DNA of 64,000 bases, from contig NZ_BMOP01000001.1 of the NCBI RefSeq assembly GCF_014647135.1, forward strand, positions 332,543 to 396,542, read 5' to 3'. The notes beneath the pieces are model-generated. The model ran no database searches, was not told where the DNA came from, and saw only the letters and a program-made list of their open reading frames with translations. The position numbers and the translations under genes were made by a program. This document shows, piece after piece, positions 8,519 through 18,633 of the stretch. Position 1 is the first letter of the stretch. The number at the start of each line of letters is the position of its first letter. The DNA is from Shewanella xiamenensis. Lineage in GTDB: Bacteria; Pseudomonadota; Gammaproteobacteria; Enterobacterales; Shewanellaceae.

Positions 8519-9883
8519 GTGAAAAACGAAGGTTATACTTCACTTGGTCGCTTTATTGATTTGCTATTAGATGCCATCTGTGTGGTAGATAAATCGGGGC
8601 GATTTGAATTTGTGAGTGCGGGTGCTGAACGTATTTTTGGTTACACGCCAGATGAAATGATTGGTATGCAGATGTTGGATTTGGTTTTACCAGAAGACCG
8701 TGAACGTACGCTTGCTGCGGCCAATGAAATTATGACAGATCACTATAAAATCGATTTTGAAAATCGTTATATACGCAAAGATGGCAGCATAGTGGATATT
8801 CTGTGGTCAGCCCGCTGGTCTGATGAATATCAACAACGCGTTGCGGTGGCTCGCGATATTACCAAAAATAAAAATGCTGAGCGTCGGCAAGCCGCGTTAT
8901 ACGAGATTTCTGAGGCGGTTCATGTGGCCGAGGATTTGTTATCCCTCTATAGTCATATCCACCAGATCATTGCAAAACTTTTACCCGCAGAAAATTTTGC
9001 TATCGCGCTTTATGACCAAGATTCAAATCAATTAGATTTTCCTTACCAGTTATCGGTGTCCGATCAAAATATCGCATATATCAGTAATGCTAATTATTTT
9101 GCTGAGCAGATCATTCAAACGGGACAATCCTTACTCTTTTGTCCCATGTCGAACACGCTTTCATCGCCATTAGCAGTAACTTTTAAAGATTGCTGGCTCG
9201 GCGTGCCGTTGAGATTGCACAAAGGGGTGATTGGCGCGTTGATAATGCATAGCAACCCAGGTTCAAGAACCTATACTTCACAAGATTGTGAATTGGTGGA
9301 GTTTGTCTCGACTCAAATTGCGTTCGCCATCGAACGTCGTCAAATGTTGGCTCGCTTAGAGCAGATAGCACTCTACGACCAGTTGACTCATCTACCCAAC
9401 AGAGAGTTATTTTACGATAGGTTTCAAAAGGCTTTATCTCGAGCGCATCGAGAGTCGAGTTATTTCTCTTTACTTTATTTAGACTTAGATAAATTTAAAT
9501 GGGTTAACGATACCTACGGACATAGTGTGGGAGATTTGTTGTTACAAATTACTGCGCAGCGGCTTCTTAGCTGCGTGAGAGTTTCTGATACGGTCGCGCG
9601 TTTTGGTGGCGATGAATTTGTTATCTTACTGGAGCGAGTTGATTCTGCACACAATACCTTGCTCGTTGCTCAAAAAGTGCTGGATATATTGAATCAGCCT
9701 TTTGAGCTTGTAGAGCAGCAAATTCATATTTTTCCAAGTATTGGTGTCGCTTTGTATCCTGAGCATGGCAAAGATGAACAGCAACTTATTTCCTGCGCCG
9801 ATGCTGCCATGTATAAGGCTAAAAAGAATGGTGGTAATCGTATTGAGTTGGGGTATCAAGGTTTGAAGGGAAAGCACTTATAG
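8519..9883 (+). CDS. Diguanylate cyclase with PAS and GAF sensory domains
   Basis: 454 residues from a GTG start behind GGGAGAG. Order: PAS domain with PAC extension (about 10-125), GAF domain (about 130-275), GGDEF domain (about 285-445). The catalytic GGDEF motif is intact (VARFGGDEFVILLERVD), and an RVSD sequence five residues before it fits the RxxD inhibitory site that binds product c-di-GMP. It is predicted to make c-di-GMP from two GTP. There are no membrane segments, so it is probably cytoplasmic and senses a soluble or redox cue. It lies between a DUF72 gene and a chemoreceptor, with no sign of operon partners. Confidence 0.93.
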   Translation: MKNEGYTSLGRFIDLLLDAICVVDKSGRFEFVSAGAERIFGYTPDEMIGMQMLDLVLPEDRERTLAAANEIMTDHYKIDFENRYIRKDGSIVDILWSARWSDEYQQRVAVARDITKNKNAERRQAALYEISEAVHVAEDLLSLYSHIHQIIAKLLPAENFAIALYDQDSNQLDFPYQLSVSDQNIAYISNANYFAEQIIQTGQSLLFCPMSNTLSSPLAVTFKDCWLGVPLRLHKGVIGALIMHSNPGSRTYTSQDCELVEFVSTQIAFAIERRQMLARLEQIALYDQLTHLPNRELFYDRFQKALSRAHRESSYFSLLYLDLDKFKWVNDTYGHSVGDLLLQITAQRLLSCVRVSDTVARFGGDEFVILLERVDSAHNTLLVAQKVLDILNQPFELVEQQIHIFPSIGVALYPEHGKDEQQLISCADAAMYKAKKNGGNRIELGYQGLKGKHL

Positions 9884-9908
9884 GCCAGTGTTAAGACTCT
9901 AACTAAAA

Positions 9909-9937
9909 CCCGCTGTAACGAAAATCGCTACAGCGGG
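9909..9937 (-). terminator. Terminator between the diguanylate cyclase and chemoreceptor genes
   Basis: CCCGCTGTA-ACGAAAATCGC-TACAGCGGG. The T-rich flank (GGGTTTTAG) is on the leftward side, so it best serves the leftward chemoreceptor gene, but it can act in both directions. Confidence 0.7.
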
Positions 9938-9963
9938 CGTTTATATCAATGCAACAAGTGTAT

Positions 9964-11856
9964 TTATAGTTTAAAACGTGACACTTCCTGTTGCAGTGAG
10001 GCGGCTAAGTGAGCCAACTCCTGTGACTGCACCATCGCACTTTGGGCCTCAATAGAGAGGTTTTCTGAGACTTCACGAATTGATTCGGTATTGCGATTAA
10101 TTTCGCTAGTAACAGAGGTTTGTTCCTCTGCGGCCGTTGCAATTTGGCTTGCCATATCAGATATCTCATTAATTGCTTTGCTTATCTGCAGCAGGCTCTC
10201 GCTGGCTGAGTTGGCATCAGCCACACTCGTTTCTGCCATATCATGGCTTTGAGTCATGGATTTTACGGCTTTGCCTGCTGTTTGTTGCAAGGTTTCAATC
10301 ATTGCCTGAATTTCTTGGGTTGATGAGTGAGTGCGTTGCGATAATACGCGAACTTCATCGGCAACCACGGCGAAACCACGACCTTGCTCACCTGCGCGAG
10401 CGGCTTCAATGGCTGCGTTTAACGCAAGCAAGTTGGTTTGTTCTGCAATCCCACTGATCGTTAATAGAATGCTATTAATTTTTTGTGAGTGCTCATTCAG
10501 CTCGCTGATAATACGTCCTGCGGTATCAACCTCATTTGCTAAGTTACGAATAGATTGCTGACTTTGCATCACTTGTTTTTGACCATGATTCGAGAGGCTC
10601 ACGGCATTTTGCGCTGTTTGCGCTGTATGTTCGGCGTTGCTGGCAATCTCTTCTGTGGCGCTGGCCATTTCGGTCACTGCGGTGGCGACCATGGTCACTT
10701 CATCCTGCTGAACCGCAATGCGTTGGCTGTTATCTGCCGCAGACGCACTGCTGCCCTTAGCTTGGTATTCAAGTTGGCCCGCAATATTGTGCATTCTCGA
10801 AATCATGCCGTGTAGACGTTCGACAAAGCGGTTAAAACCTGAGGCTAAGATCCCAATTTCATCATGGCTGTTTGCGGTGTGAATTCTCACCGTCAGATCG
10901 CCATCGCCCTCTGCGATATCATTTAGTGCCAAAGCAACTCGTTCTAAGTCTTTGAATTGCATTTTGAAGATTGCGACTAATACTAAACCAAACATTACCA
11001 GTAACCCAGCGCCTACGGCGGACATCCACCAAGCGAGCGTAGTCGCTTGCGACATGATTTCTTGTTTGTTCATCACAAATATTAACGCCCAGTCGGTCGA
11101 CGGAACGTTCGCTACATAGACTAACTGAGTCTCACCATCTAATTCACGCTCTTCCATAGTATTGGCATTGGCGCGTTGTGATAGCCAGGTGGGGGTAAAA
11201 TCAGAGTCAATAGTAGTAAGTTGTTGATTATTTAACTTACTATTTGGGTGACTAATAATTAGTCCTGTGTTGTCTACCATCAGGGTGTAGCCATTACCGG
11301 GGACTTCGAGCCGCTGTACCGCATCGGTGAGTTGGTCAATGGTAAGGTTTGCCGCGGCGACACCGAAGAGTTGGCCCGCAACCATCACTGGCTCAGCGAT
11401 AGTCACAACTTGTTTTTTAAGGGTGGCGCTGACATAGGGAGCAGTCATAACCATGCTATTAGCGGCTTTTGCATCCATATACCAAGGGCGGACACGTGGG
11501 TCATAGTTTGCGGTATTGAGCGCTGGATCTTGGCGGTACATGTTGCCTTGCTCATCACCAAAATAGGTGAGCGCAAATCCCATTGCATTATGTGCTTGTA
11601 ATAAATAAGGGGTAATTTGCACACTCGGGTCAGCCTCTATGGTCTTTTTAAGGCTTGTAATGGCTGTTTTTCTATCTTTCATCCACAGTCCAATACCTTC
11701 GGCAAAAGTATTCGCTAGTTGATCAATCTCGCCTTGGGTATTGCCTATAGCATGATTTCTAATGACGTAGCTTGAAATACTAACCAGTACTGCAACAGTG
11801 ATGAATACGGCTAAGAGACTACTAAAAAGTAGGCGAGTTTTAAGTGTTGAACGCAT
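9964..11856 (-). CDS. Methyl-accepting chemotaxis protein with double-Cache sensor
   Basis: 630 residues. A first membrane helix (about 8-30) is followed by a periplasmic dCache_1-type domain of about 240 residues (with [20 protein letters not shown] and [13 protein letters not shown]), a second helix near 282-304, a HAMP domain and a long cytoplasmic coiled coil. The hairpin tip is the standard [27 protein letters not shown]. There is no CheR-tethering pentapeptide at the C terminus (it ends EVSRFKL). dCache receptors typically bind amino acids or carboxylates; the ligand here is unknown. Single-gene unit. Confidence 0.93.
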   Translation of the reverse strand: MRSTLKTRLLFSSLLAVFITVAVLVSISSYVIRNHAIGNTQGEIDQLANTFAEGIGLWMKDRKTAITSLKKTIEADPSVQITPYLLQAHNAMGFALTYFGDEQGNMYRQDPALNTANYDPRVRPWYMDAKAANSMVMTAPYVSATLKKQVVTIAEPVMVAGQLFGVAAANLTIDQLTDAVQRLEVPGNGYTLMVDNTGLIISHPNSKLNNQQLTTIDSDFTPTWLSQRANANTMEERELDGETQLVYVANVPSTDWALIFVMNKQEIMSQATTLAWWMSAVGAGLLVMFGLVLVAIFKMQFKDLERVALALNDIAEGDGDLTVRIHTANSHDEIGILASGFNRFVERLHGMISRMHNIAGQLEYQAKGSSASAADNSQRIAVQQDEVTMVATAVTEMASATEEIASNAEHTAQTAQNAVSLSNHGQKQVMQSQQSIRNLANEVDTAGRIISELNEHSQKINSILLTISGIAEQTNLLALNAAIEAARAGEQGRGFAVVADEVRVLSQRTHSSTQEIQAMIETLQQTAGKAVKSMTQSHDMAETSVADANSASESLLQISKAINEISDMASQIATAAEEQTSVTSEINRNTESIREVSENLSIEAQSAMVQSQELAHLAASLQQEVSRFKL

Positions 11857-12116
11857 ATTCTATTCCTTTAAATTCCGCTAGCAACCTAACGTTAATAAAG
11901 TATAGCGGCTGAAATAGCTAAAGCATTAATGGTTGATCATTCAGATTTGATAAAGTTGTGGCTGCTAACAGTATTTTGTTTTGTATAAGTATTTTCAAAA
12001 GTTACTTATATCATGGTGAACTTGTTTTATTGCACAGTTTTGAAAGGCTTTTTAGCATAGTATTCCTAAAGTGTCATAAGCAAGTGCACTCAAACATAAG
12101 TAAGAGAGTAGTATAG

Positions 12117-13643
12117 ATGAAATGGAGTTTTCCTCGCTGGTGCTTTAATCCTTGGTTACATTCATGCTTAATCTTTCTTTTACCAATACTTTTAGCGAGT
12201 ACAATTTATCCTTGGTTGACGGCCTATAGCATAGAAAAAAGGTTTAATCGTGATTTTGATGAAATAACACTTACTTTTGCAAATGGTGTTGATGATTTTA
12301 AGCAAAAAAATATTGAACGGGCATTTGCTAAATTATCTTTTACCTGCAATGAAGATGATATTGCGTTACTCAATAGTCAATCCTTGAGTCCAGCAATTGT
12401 TCGTTTTATTCAGCTAGAACTTGCCGATGGTAAAAAATGCTCCAATATCGGTCCGCCAGTCAATTACCATCTTGATCGATCTCGAAGTTTATTTTTTGGC
12501 ACACAACAGGTCGATATTGCGACAACGGTCGCGGCCACCGATCGTGCTCGTAGTCTTGCCTATGCTTTTCATTTAGGTGAGCAGAAGTTAGTCGTGCTGA
12601 CTAATAGCTCTGTTTATAACGAAACCCTATCTAACCTTTGCCACGGTTGTTATCAATTACTCATCAGTTATCAAGGGCTTTCCCCCATGGTTAGGGGGAC
12701 AGAAAATCTTGATGAAAACCACAGCATTATCAAGAAATCTCGTTATATTAAAACGTTAGATGTCACCTTAACCTTAAAGGCGGGTGATGATCTCTATTGG
12801 CAAGAAGCCTATCGCATTAGTGTCGTACTCTTTATTGCAGCGTTAATTGCAGCATTTTTAGCTGTGATTTTTTATTGGAACTGGCAATCTGCCCGGGTGT
12901 CGCTTGGTATGTTGCTGCAAAAAGGAATGAGTCGAAAAGAATTTATTCCCTATTATCAGCCCATTATCGATTGCCGTTCAGGCGACGTTGTTGGGCAGGA
13001 GATGCTGGTACGTTGGCGTCGATTCGATGGTGTATTAGTCCAGCCCAATCAATTTATTCCTTATGCTGAGGATTCGGGGCTCATATTACCGATCACCGAT
13101 TTATTGCTAGATCAGGTGTATCGCGATTTAGCTCAACTAAAAGGCTGGGTAAGCATCAATATTGTTGCGCAGCACTTAGAGTCTGGCTTGTTGAGTCAAT
13201 GGTTCTCTTTAAACCGAGATCCCATGGTTAAGCGGATTGCATTTGAGCTGACGGAGCGCAAACCTATCACTCAATTTGAGCTAGCCTTAGCTGAAATAAA
13301 AGCCGTTTTACCATTGTGCCATGACTTTAAACTGGATGACTTTGGTACGGGTTTTGGCGGTTTTAGCTATTTACAGCGACTTGGAATTAATAGTATCAAA
13401 ATTGATAAGATGTTTATCGATACCATTGGTACAAAAGATCTTAAGGGAGCTGTACTTGATGCCATTATTGCCTTTGGACACGAGTCGAATATGGAGATGA
13501 TTGCCGAAGGCGTGGAAACCCAAGAACAGGTAGATTATTTAGCAGCTAAAGGGGTGTATCAACATCAGGGCTATTTTTATTCTAAGCCACTACCATTGAA
13601 AGAGTTATTACATTTTTATCTACAGGTTTCCCATGTAAGGTAA
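12117..13643 (+). CDS. CSS-motif EAL-domain c-di-GMP phosphodiesterase
   Basis: 508 residues. Two membrane helices (about 14-36 and 230-252) flank a periplasmic domain with several cysteines (FTCNEDD, KKCSNI, CHGC), as in CSS-EAL proteins whose disulfide state controls activity. The cytoplasmic EAL domain spans about 265-500. The name motif is EML rather than EAL (GQEMLVRW). The other catalytic elements are present: INIVAQ, FELTER, DDFGTGFGG, KIDKMFI and AEGVETQEQ. It should hydrolyse c-di-GMP to pGpG at the inner membrane. It is monocistronic, with a terminator just after it. Confidence 0.9.
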   Translation: MKWSFPRWCFNPWLHSCLIFLLPILLASTIYPWLTAYSIEKRFNRDFDEITLTFANGVDDFKQKNIERAFAKLSFTCNEDDIALLNSQSLSPAIVRFIQLELADGKKCSNIGPPVNYHLDRSRSLFFGTQQVDIATTVAATDRARSLAYAFHLGEQKLVVLTNSSVYNETLSNLCHGCYQLLISYQGLSPMVRGTENLDENHSIIKKSRYIKTLDVTLTLKAGDDLYWQEAYRISVVLFIAALIAAFLAVIFYWNWQSARVSLGMLLQKGMSRKEFIPYYQPIIDCRSGDVVGQEMLVRWRRFDGVLVQPNQFIPYAEDSGLILPITDLLLDQVYRDLAQLKGWVSINIVAQHLESGLLSQWFSLNRDPMVKRIAFELTERKPITQFELALAEIKAVLPLCHDFKLDDFGTGFGGFSYLQRLGINSIKIDKMFIDTIGTKDLKGAVLDAIIAFGHESNMEMIAEGVETQEQVDYLAAKGVYQHQGYFYSKPLPLKELLHFYLQVSHVR

Positions 13644-13653
13644 AGATCAAGGC

Positions 13654-13687
13654 AAAAAGAAGAGGCTCATCAGAGCCTCTTCTTTTT
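13654..13687 (+). terminator. Bidirectional terminator between the EAL gene and the M1 peptidase
   Basis: AAGAAGAGGCTC-ATCA-GAGCCTCTTCTT with A residues before and T residues after, so it can stop transcription from both convergent genes. Confidence 0.9.
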
Positions 13688-13697
13688 CAACTCATTA

Positions 13698-16331
13698 TCA
13701 GTGGGTCATTTTATTTTTGATTAGCACGCAACGCTGCTCTGCTTGACGCGTTTCTAATAAAGTACGACGGCTAAGATTAGATAAGCCTGTTTGGCTGTCT
13801 AATACTTTATCCAAGGCGGTAATACTATTGTAATTACAGTCGGTTGGGATCAAGTTACGGCTGTAGCTACGCATAAACACTGGGCCCTTTTTGTCCATAT
13901 CGGCTAAGTTTGCGAGGCGCTCTTCGGCGGTGGCTGCGCTTAAGAGTTTTTGCTCAGCAGGATAAAGGTTTTCCATGATGATGCGCTGCTTAGCAAACGG
14001 TAGGGCATCGGCGTGGACTTTACTCAACCAGCGACGTTTTGCGGCAGCTTCAGGACGGATCACTTGAGCGGCTAATGCCGCTTTTTCCCCAGAATCTGAG
14101 TTATCGCGTGCTATTTCCCGTGTTATACGTTGCTGCGCATTCGGGAAGTCGTAGCGATTAAGCTGGATTATGATAGCCCAGCGCAGATCTTGATCTAAAG
14201 TTAACCCTTTGATTTTAGTAGTGCCGTCTAGCAATTGCGCTAAATGACGTAAACTGTCACGATCGCTGGCTAATTGGATATAGGCATCGAACCAGCGGCG
14301 CTGGAAGTCATTGTCCCCTCGACTCTCCATGGTCTTACGAAGGCTCATTTGCGCTAAGCCTTTAACTGCATTTTCAGCATAGTTTTGCTGAATAGGCGCG
14401 ATCTGCGCGAGGTATTCTTTACTGCGTAGCAAGCTAGAAATAATTTGACCGACCACAGTGTAGTCATTCTCCGCTGGGGCGTTGACGAATACTGTGCTGA
14501 GGTATTGATCTAAACTCAGGTTGCCCTCACGTACACTGTCCCACAAGCTTTGCCATAACATTGAGCGCAATAGCGGATCTGTAACTCGGCTTAACTGTTG
14601 CTTGGCGGTATCGAAGGATTTTTCATCGAGTTGCACCTTCACAAAGCCCCAATCATCATAGTTGGGGTAAACCAGATCGGGACAACGCTCACCGACTAAT
14701 TGTTTCACCTCGGTACGCTCGCCCTTGTAGGTTACTGGTACTGTGGTCTCATGCCTTAAATCGAAACGTCCTTTAGTAAACAGTGCAATTTGGACTTTTT
14801 GCTCCCTCAGTGTCGGTAGTTCGCTGCTAGCGGGATATTGCAATAGGCTAAATTCGCTAATGCGGTTACCGTCGCAGCGGTATTCGGCTTTAATGGTGTT
14901 TACCCCAGCGCTGTATAGCCATTCCTGTGTCCATGCGCTTAAGTCTCTGCCCGCAGCTTTAGCGAGGCTATTGATAAAGTCATCAAGCTCGGCATTTTGG
15001 TAGCTGTATTGTTTGAGGTAGTTGCTCACGCCGCGGCGGAACACCAGATCACCAAGTAAATGGCGTAGCTGCTTGAGCGTCGAGGCGCCTTTTTGATAGG
15101 TAATAGCATCGATATTGTCGAAGGCATTTTGGGTGGTCGCTACAGGCACTTCAATCGGATGGGTAGTGACTAAGCTGTCTTGCTCATAGGCGCGCTGTTT
15201 GCCTTGAGCATAAAAACTGCGCCAAGCATTCGTAAATTCTGTGGCTTCTTGGGTCGCGAGTGTACCCATAAAAGAAGCAAAACTTTCGTTTAACCACAGG
15301 CCATTCCACCACTTCATCGTGACCAAATCGCCAAACCACTGGTGGGCCATTTCGTGCATAATAACACCCGCCAAGCTTTGTTTTTGCTCGGCGGTCATTT
15401 CTGCTTTGTGGAGGAAATGATCTTCGGCAAAGGTCACTGCTGCTGCGTTTTCCATTGCGCCATAGAGAAAGTCTGGCACTAGGATTTGGTCGTATTTTTT
15501 AAAGGGATAAGGAATACCAAAATAGGCATCAAAGAAGGTTAACCCCTGTTTTGTATAGGTAAACCAGTCCTGTGGGGTCACTTGGTGAGCAACGGATTGT
15601 CGTGCAAATAATCGCATAGGATAACGGCCGGAATTATCCTGCCACATATGGTACGGGCCTGCATGCATAGAGAAATTGTAAGGGCTTAATTTAGGCGTTT
15701 CAGGAAACTCCCAACGATTAATGGTCCCCGCAGGTGTGACAGAGGACTCGCGCATGGTACTGATCACTTGCCAATCCTTCGGCGCGGTCACACTGATTTT
15801 GTAATTGGCTTTTAAATCGGGTTGATCAAATACTGCAAACATCTGTTGAGCAGCGGCAGGCTCAAAGTGAGAGTAGAGGTAGACCTTGCCATCGACGGGA
15901 TCTTGGAAGCGATGCAAGCCTTCGCCATTAGTGCTGTGCGCTCGGGTAAATTGCACTTCAACCGTGTTATCACCCGAGGTCAGTAAGCGGGTGTTTAAGC
16001 TGATATAGGCACCATTGTAATTGGGGTAAATGGCGGTTCCGTTAATCAAAAAACGCTTAATTTGTGCTTTGCTTAGATCCAAGCTCAGTTGCTTAGGAAC
16101 CTCGCTAAGATTGAAGTGGATCTTAGTTGTTGCGCTGAATTGCGTGTCACCTGTCAGTTGAAAATCCAACTCATAATGCACATCCGATATTACCTGTGAA
16201 CGTAGGCTTGCCTGATACTGGCTGATATAGGGACTGGCGTCCCTTGGCCCTGTATTTAAAGGACTTTTAACGGCGCACGACATTAATGCAGAGCAGGTGA
16301 GGGCGACTAGGCTAGCTTTAAACAAATTCAC
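13698..16331 (-). CDS. pepN: M1 family aminopeptidase, lipoprotein (PepN-like)
   Basis: 877 residues, the length of PepN-type enzymes. The substrate-binding GAMEN motif (LYGAMENAAAV) and zinc-binding HEMAHQWFGD plus WLNESFAS are intact, followed by an ERAP1-like C-terminal helical domain. It should remove N-terminal residues from peptides. Unlike cytosolic E. coli PepN it begins with a signal peptide ending LMSC, a lipobox, so it is probably a membrane-anchored periplasmic or surface peptidase. Shewanella genomes commonly have more than one M1 enzyme, so the symbol is by similarity only. Confidence 0.88.
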   Translation of the reverse strand: MNLFKASLVALTCSALMSCAVKSPLNTGPRDASPYISQYQASLRSQVISDVHYELDFQLTGDTQFSATTKIHFNLSEVPKQLSLDLSKAQIKRFLINGTAIYPNYNGAYISLNTRLLTSGDNTVEVQFTRAHSTNGEGLHRFQDPVDGKVYLYSHFEPAAAQQMFAVFDQPDLKANYKISVTAPKDWQVISTMRESSVTPAGTINRWEFPETPKLSPYNFSMHAGPYHMWQDNSGRYPMRLFARQSVAHQVTPQDWFTYTKQGLTFFDAYFGIPYPFKKYDQILVPDFLYGAMENAAAVTFAEDHFLHKAEMTAEQKQSLAGVIMHEMAHQWFGDLVTMKWWNGLWLNESFASFMGTLATQEATEFTNAWRSFYAQGKQRAYEQDSLVTTHPIEVPVATTQNAFDNIDAITYQKGASTLKQLRHLLGDLVFRRGVSNYLKQYSYQNAELDDFINSLAKAAGRDLSAWTQEWLYSAGVNTIKAEYRCDGNRISEFSLLQYPASSELPTLREQKVQIALFTKGRFDLRHETTVPVTYKGERTEVKQLVGERCPDLVYPNYDDWGFVKVQLDEKSFDTAKQQLSRVTDPLLRSMLWQSLWDSVREGNLSLDQYLSTVFVNAPAENDYTVVGQIISSLLRSKEYLAQIAPIQQNYAENAVKGLAQMSLRKTMESRGDNDFQRRWFDAYIQLASDRDSLRHLAQLLDGTTKIKGLTLDQDLRWAIIIQLNRYDFPNAQQRITREIARDNSDSGEKAALAAQVIRPEAAAKRRWLSKVHADALPFAKQRIIMENLYPAEQKLLSAATAEERLANLADMDKKGPVFMRSYSRNLIPTDCNYNSITALDKVLDSQTGLSNLSRRTLLETRQAEQRCVLIKNKMTH

Positions 16332-16503
16332 TACTTAAATCCTTCAACGATTTACTTTATTTATGGCGTAGATGCGGCGTCGTGGGGCAAGAGTCGGCCT
16401 GATTGTGTCGCGAACTCTTCTCCATACAAAAGCGGCATCATTGCTTAGTGTTTTGGGCGAGTACACTACCTTATTTAGCATGGATAACCAATGTTAAAAA
16501 TGT

Positions 16504-16535
16504 AAAAAAAGCCAGCAAAAATGCTGGCTTTTTTT
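16504..16535 (-). terminator. Terminator downstream of lpoB
   Basis: AAAAAAAGCCAGCA-AAA-TGCTGGCTTTTTTT, a near-perfect symmetrical hairpin 37 bases beyond the lpoB stop. It can act on either strand. Confidence 0.9.
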
Positions 16536-16571
16536 GGATGTTTCGGCATTAGCCTATTACTTTGAGCGGGA

Positions 16572-17165
16572 TTACATGCCCAAGAAAGACTTAGATTTGG
16601 TCTTACGGATTTCTTTTTCGTCAGACCATTCGATAAGACCTGTTTCTAAGTCCATTAGACGCATAGTCATTTTGTAGTAAACGTCTTTGGTGCTGCCATC
16701 TTGCTTAACGATGCTAGATAGGTTGCCATACAGCATGTACTGGGCACCGATTTGACGACCAAACTTGATGGCGGTTGATGGGTCAACCATACCGGTATTG
16801 TTTTGGTAATCCAGTTGCTTACGAACTGAATCGACTTTAGTCATGTCGATGAAACGGAACTTGCCTGAGCGCAATAATTTGTTGCTGATAGAGTCGGTTA
16901 CTGACTCAGTATCGATATGCTCAGAGGTTTTGTTTTTGATGCTATCGACAAACAAAATTGGGCGGTTATTCGCTGTCATGGCCACAATCGGTGGGAAAGT
17001 CATCATGCTATCAACCATTTTAGCAGCAATGGCTTGCAGATCCGTTGAGCCAAAGTTTTCGTTAACGGTTTCAACCTCTGTGGCATCACCATACTCTACT
17101 TTAGATTGACATGCAGCCAGACCCATCACGGCAGCCAGCACAAAAATCAGTTTAAATTGTTTCAT
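16572..17165 (-). CDS. lpoB: Penicillin-binding protein activator LpoB
   Basis: About 197 residues from the ATG at 17165; the frame is open to 17204, but MKQFKLIFVLAAVMGLAACQ is a typical lipoprotein signal with lipobox LAAC. The body matches the LpoB/COG3417 fold: RPILFVDSIKNKTSEHIDT, SGKFRFIDMTKVDSVRKQL, FGRQIGAQYMLYGNLSSI and DLETGLIEWSDEKEIRK. LpoB is an outer-membrane lipoprotein that reaches through the murein to stimulate PBP1b. It is the last gene of a leftward envelope cluster with the COG3014 lipoprotein, deformylase, slyX and a WD40 lipoprotein. Confidence 0.9.
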   Translation of the reverse strand: MKQFKLIFVLAAVMGLAACQSKVEYGDATEVETVNENFGSTDLQAIAAKMVDSMMTFPPIVAMTANNRPILFVDSIKNKTSEHIDTESVTDSISNKLLRSGKFRFIDMTKVDSVRKQLDYQNNTGMVDPSTAIKFGRQIGAQYMLYGNLSSIVKQDGSTKDVYYKMTMRLMDLETGLIEWSDEKEIRKTKSKSFLGM

Positions 17166-17232
17166 AGTCAGTTCCATTTTGTGATTGTAAAAACTTAATG
17201 ACACTCGTTTTATTCAAACATTCACCGCTCGG

Positions 17233-18633
17233 TTAAATGATTATTGAATAAATTCGGGTGTAATTACCAGTATCAATTGCCCAGACCAAGGTGGTCTTGC
17301 CTGCGGCAACGTCAATTTTGGCCGGTGGTGCTTTATCCAATTGCAGTGTGTATTCGCCAGGATTGAGATAACGCCTGCCAATTTGTGCCTGTTTCGGCAG
17401 TGTTAACCAACTACGGCGATCCGCCTGTTCGGTAACAACGTTAAAAATCTGCATAGCAATACTGCCAATATCGGCGGCATTATTGCCGGGTTTACCACTT
17501 TTTTCGACTTGATAAGCCATTTCCGATTTGGCATAAACCCTTGCAACTTGGCGGACTAAGGTTCCGGGTAAATCTTCTTTCAAGGCGGTAATCGCTAAGG
17601 CATCAATATTGGCGATAGGTTCAGTTTTAAGCACTGTGCCTAAGCCCTGCACTTGAGTCTCTGGCACATAGCTATTGTTTGGCCCATAGGTCGCTAGAGA
17701 CACGGTTTGCCAGTTGCCATGGATAGTGAAGGGCACTGTTAGCGCTTGTTTTTCAGGGACAAAGCCCTTTTCGACCATCAACACTACTTGGCCTTCACCT
17801 GCTTTTGGGAGCTTGGCATCGCCCCAGCGCTTTTTAAACTCATCGTATTGCGGCATGCCGAGTTGTTTGGCAAGGCGGACTAAATCCTGTTGCAGATACG
17901 TGTTATCAGGAGTGATTTGGGCTGCTTTACGGTAATCGATAAAGGCATCGTTTGGTTCACCAAGCACTTCGTGTAGTACGCCCGTCGTGTAATAGCTATA
18001 AGCATTGAGGAAGGAGCTGGTGACTGTGCCTGCCGCTTGCCCAAGTTTATTCACTTCGGCATCGACCGTACCATTAGCCATAGCTTGTACCGATTTTTGC
18101 GATTTTTGATAGCGTTCTTGCTCTGAACTTTGCAATTCGTTACTACGACGAACTTCCACTAGCGCGCCTTGATAGTCGCCGCTGAATAGGTAATTGAGCG
18201 CCTGATATTGGTGCAGCATAATGCGCTCAAAGCCCGGGCCGCGGTAGGGAATCGCATTGTCATTTAACACTAAGCTTGTCGCCGTCGCGCCGATATCGCT
18301 GGCGCTAATCTTGGCTTTATCATCAAAGGCGGTGTAGGCCGCCACCGCTTGCTCGTAGTATTTTTTACTGCTGGCAAAATCCCCCGCAACTTGAGCGATG
18401 CGCCCTGCTTCTTGAGCGTAAAGCAAACCGTCATTGCCTTGGATATTACTGGCTAATTTGTCGATATCCGCCATGGGCGTCGCGGTATTGAGATCTTGTT
18501 TGATTGGCGCGATTTGTGCCGGATAATTGATAAAAATACTGTTATAGGCACAGCCGCTCGAACCGAAGATGGCGGCGAGCATCAATGTGCTGATGGTGGG
18601 TCTGATAAAAGAGTGAATGAAGGTGGTGTTCAT
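17233..18633 (-). CDS. COG3014 family lipoprotein
   Basis: 466 residues with a signal peptide ending in GSSGC, so a probable lipoprotein. The N-terminal half is helical and TPR-like (QGALVEVRRSNELQ, DAFIDYRKAAQITPDNTYL). The C-terminal half is beta-rich (GRRYLNPGEYTLQLDKAP) and ends TRIYSIII. This family is regularly found next to lpoB in gammaproteobacteria, but I know of no assigned function. Its ATG overlaps the deformylase stop by four bases, indicating translational coupling. A role in cell-wall synthase control is inferred from context only. Confidence 0.85.
   Translation of the reverse strand: MNTTFIHSFIRPTISTLMLAAIFGSSGCAYNSIFINYPAQIAPIKQDLNTATPMADIDKLASNIQGNDGLLYAQEAGRIAQVAGDFASSKKYYEQAVAAYTAFDDKAKISASDIGATATSLVLNDNAIPYRGPGFERIMLHQYQALNYLFSGDYQGALVEVRRSNELQSSEQERYQKSQKSVQAMANGTVDAEVNKLGQAAGTVTSSFLNAYSYYTTGVLHEVLGEPNDAFIDYRKAAQITPDNTYLQQDLVRLAKQLGMPQYDEFKKRWGDAKLPKAGEGQVVLMVEKGFVPEKQALTVPFTIHGNWQTVSLATYGPNNSYVPETQVQGLGTVLKTEPIANIDALAITALKEDLPGTLVRQVARVYAKSEMAYQVEKSGKPGNNAADIGSIAMQIFNVVTEQADRRSWLTLPKQAQIGRRYLNPGEYTLQLDKAPPAKIDVAAGKTTLVWAIDTGNYTRIYSIII

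Noticed and set aside
10173..10815. Several rightward ORFs inside the chemoreceptor gene at 9964-11856
   Set aside because: They are antisense shadows produced by the codon bias of the coiled-coil region.
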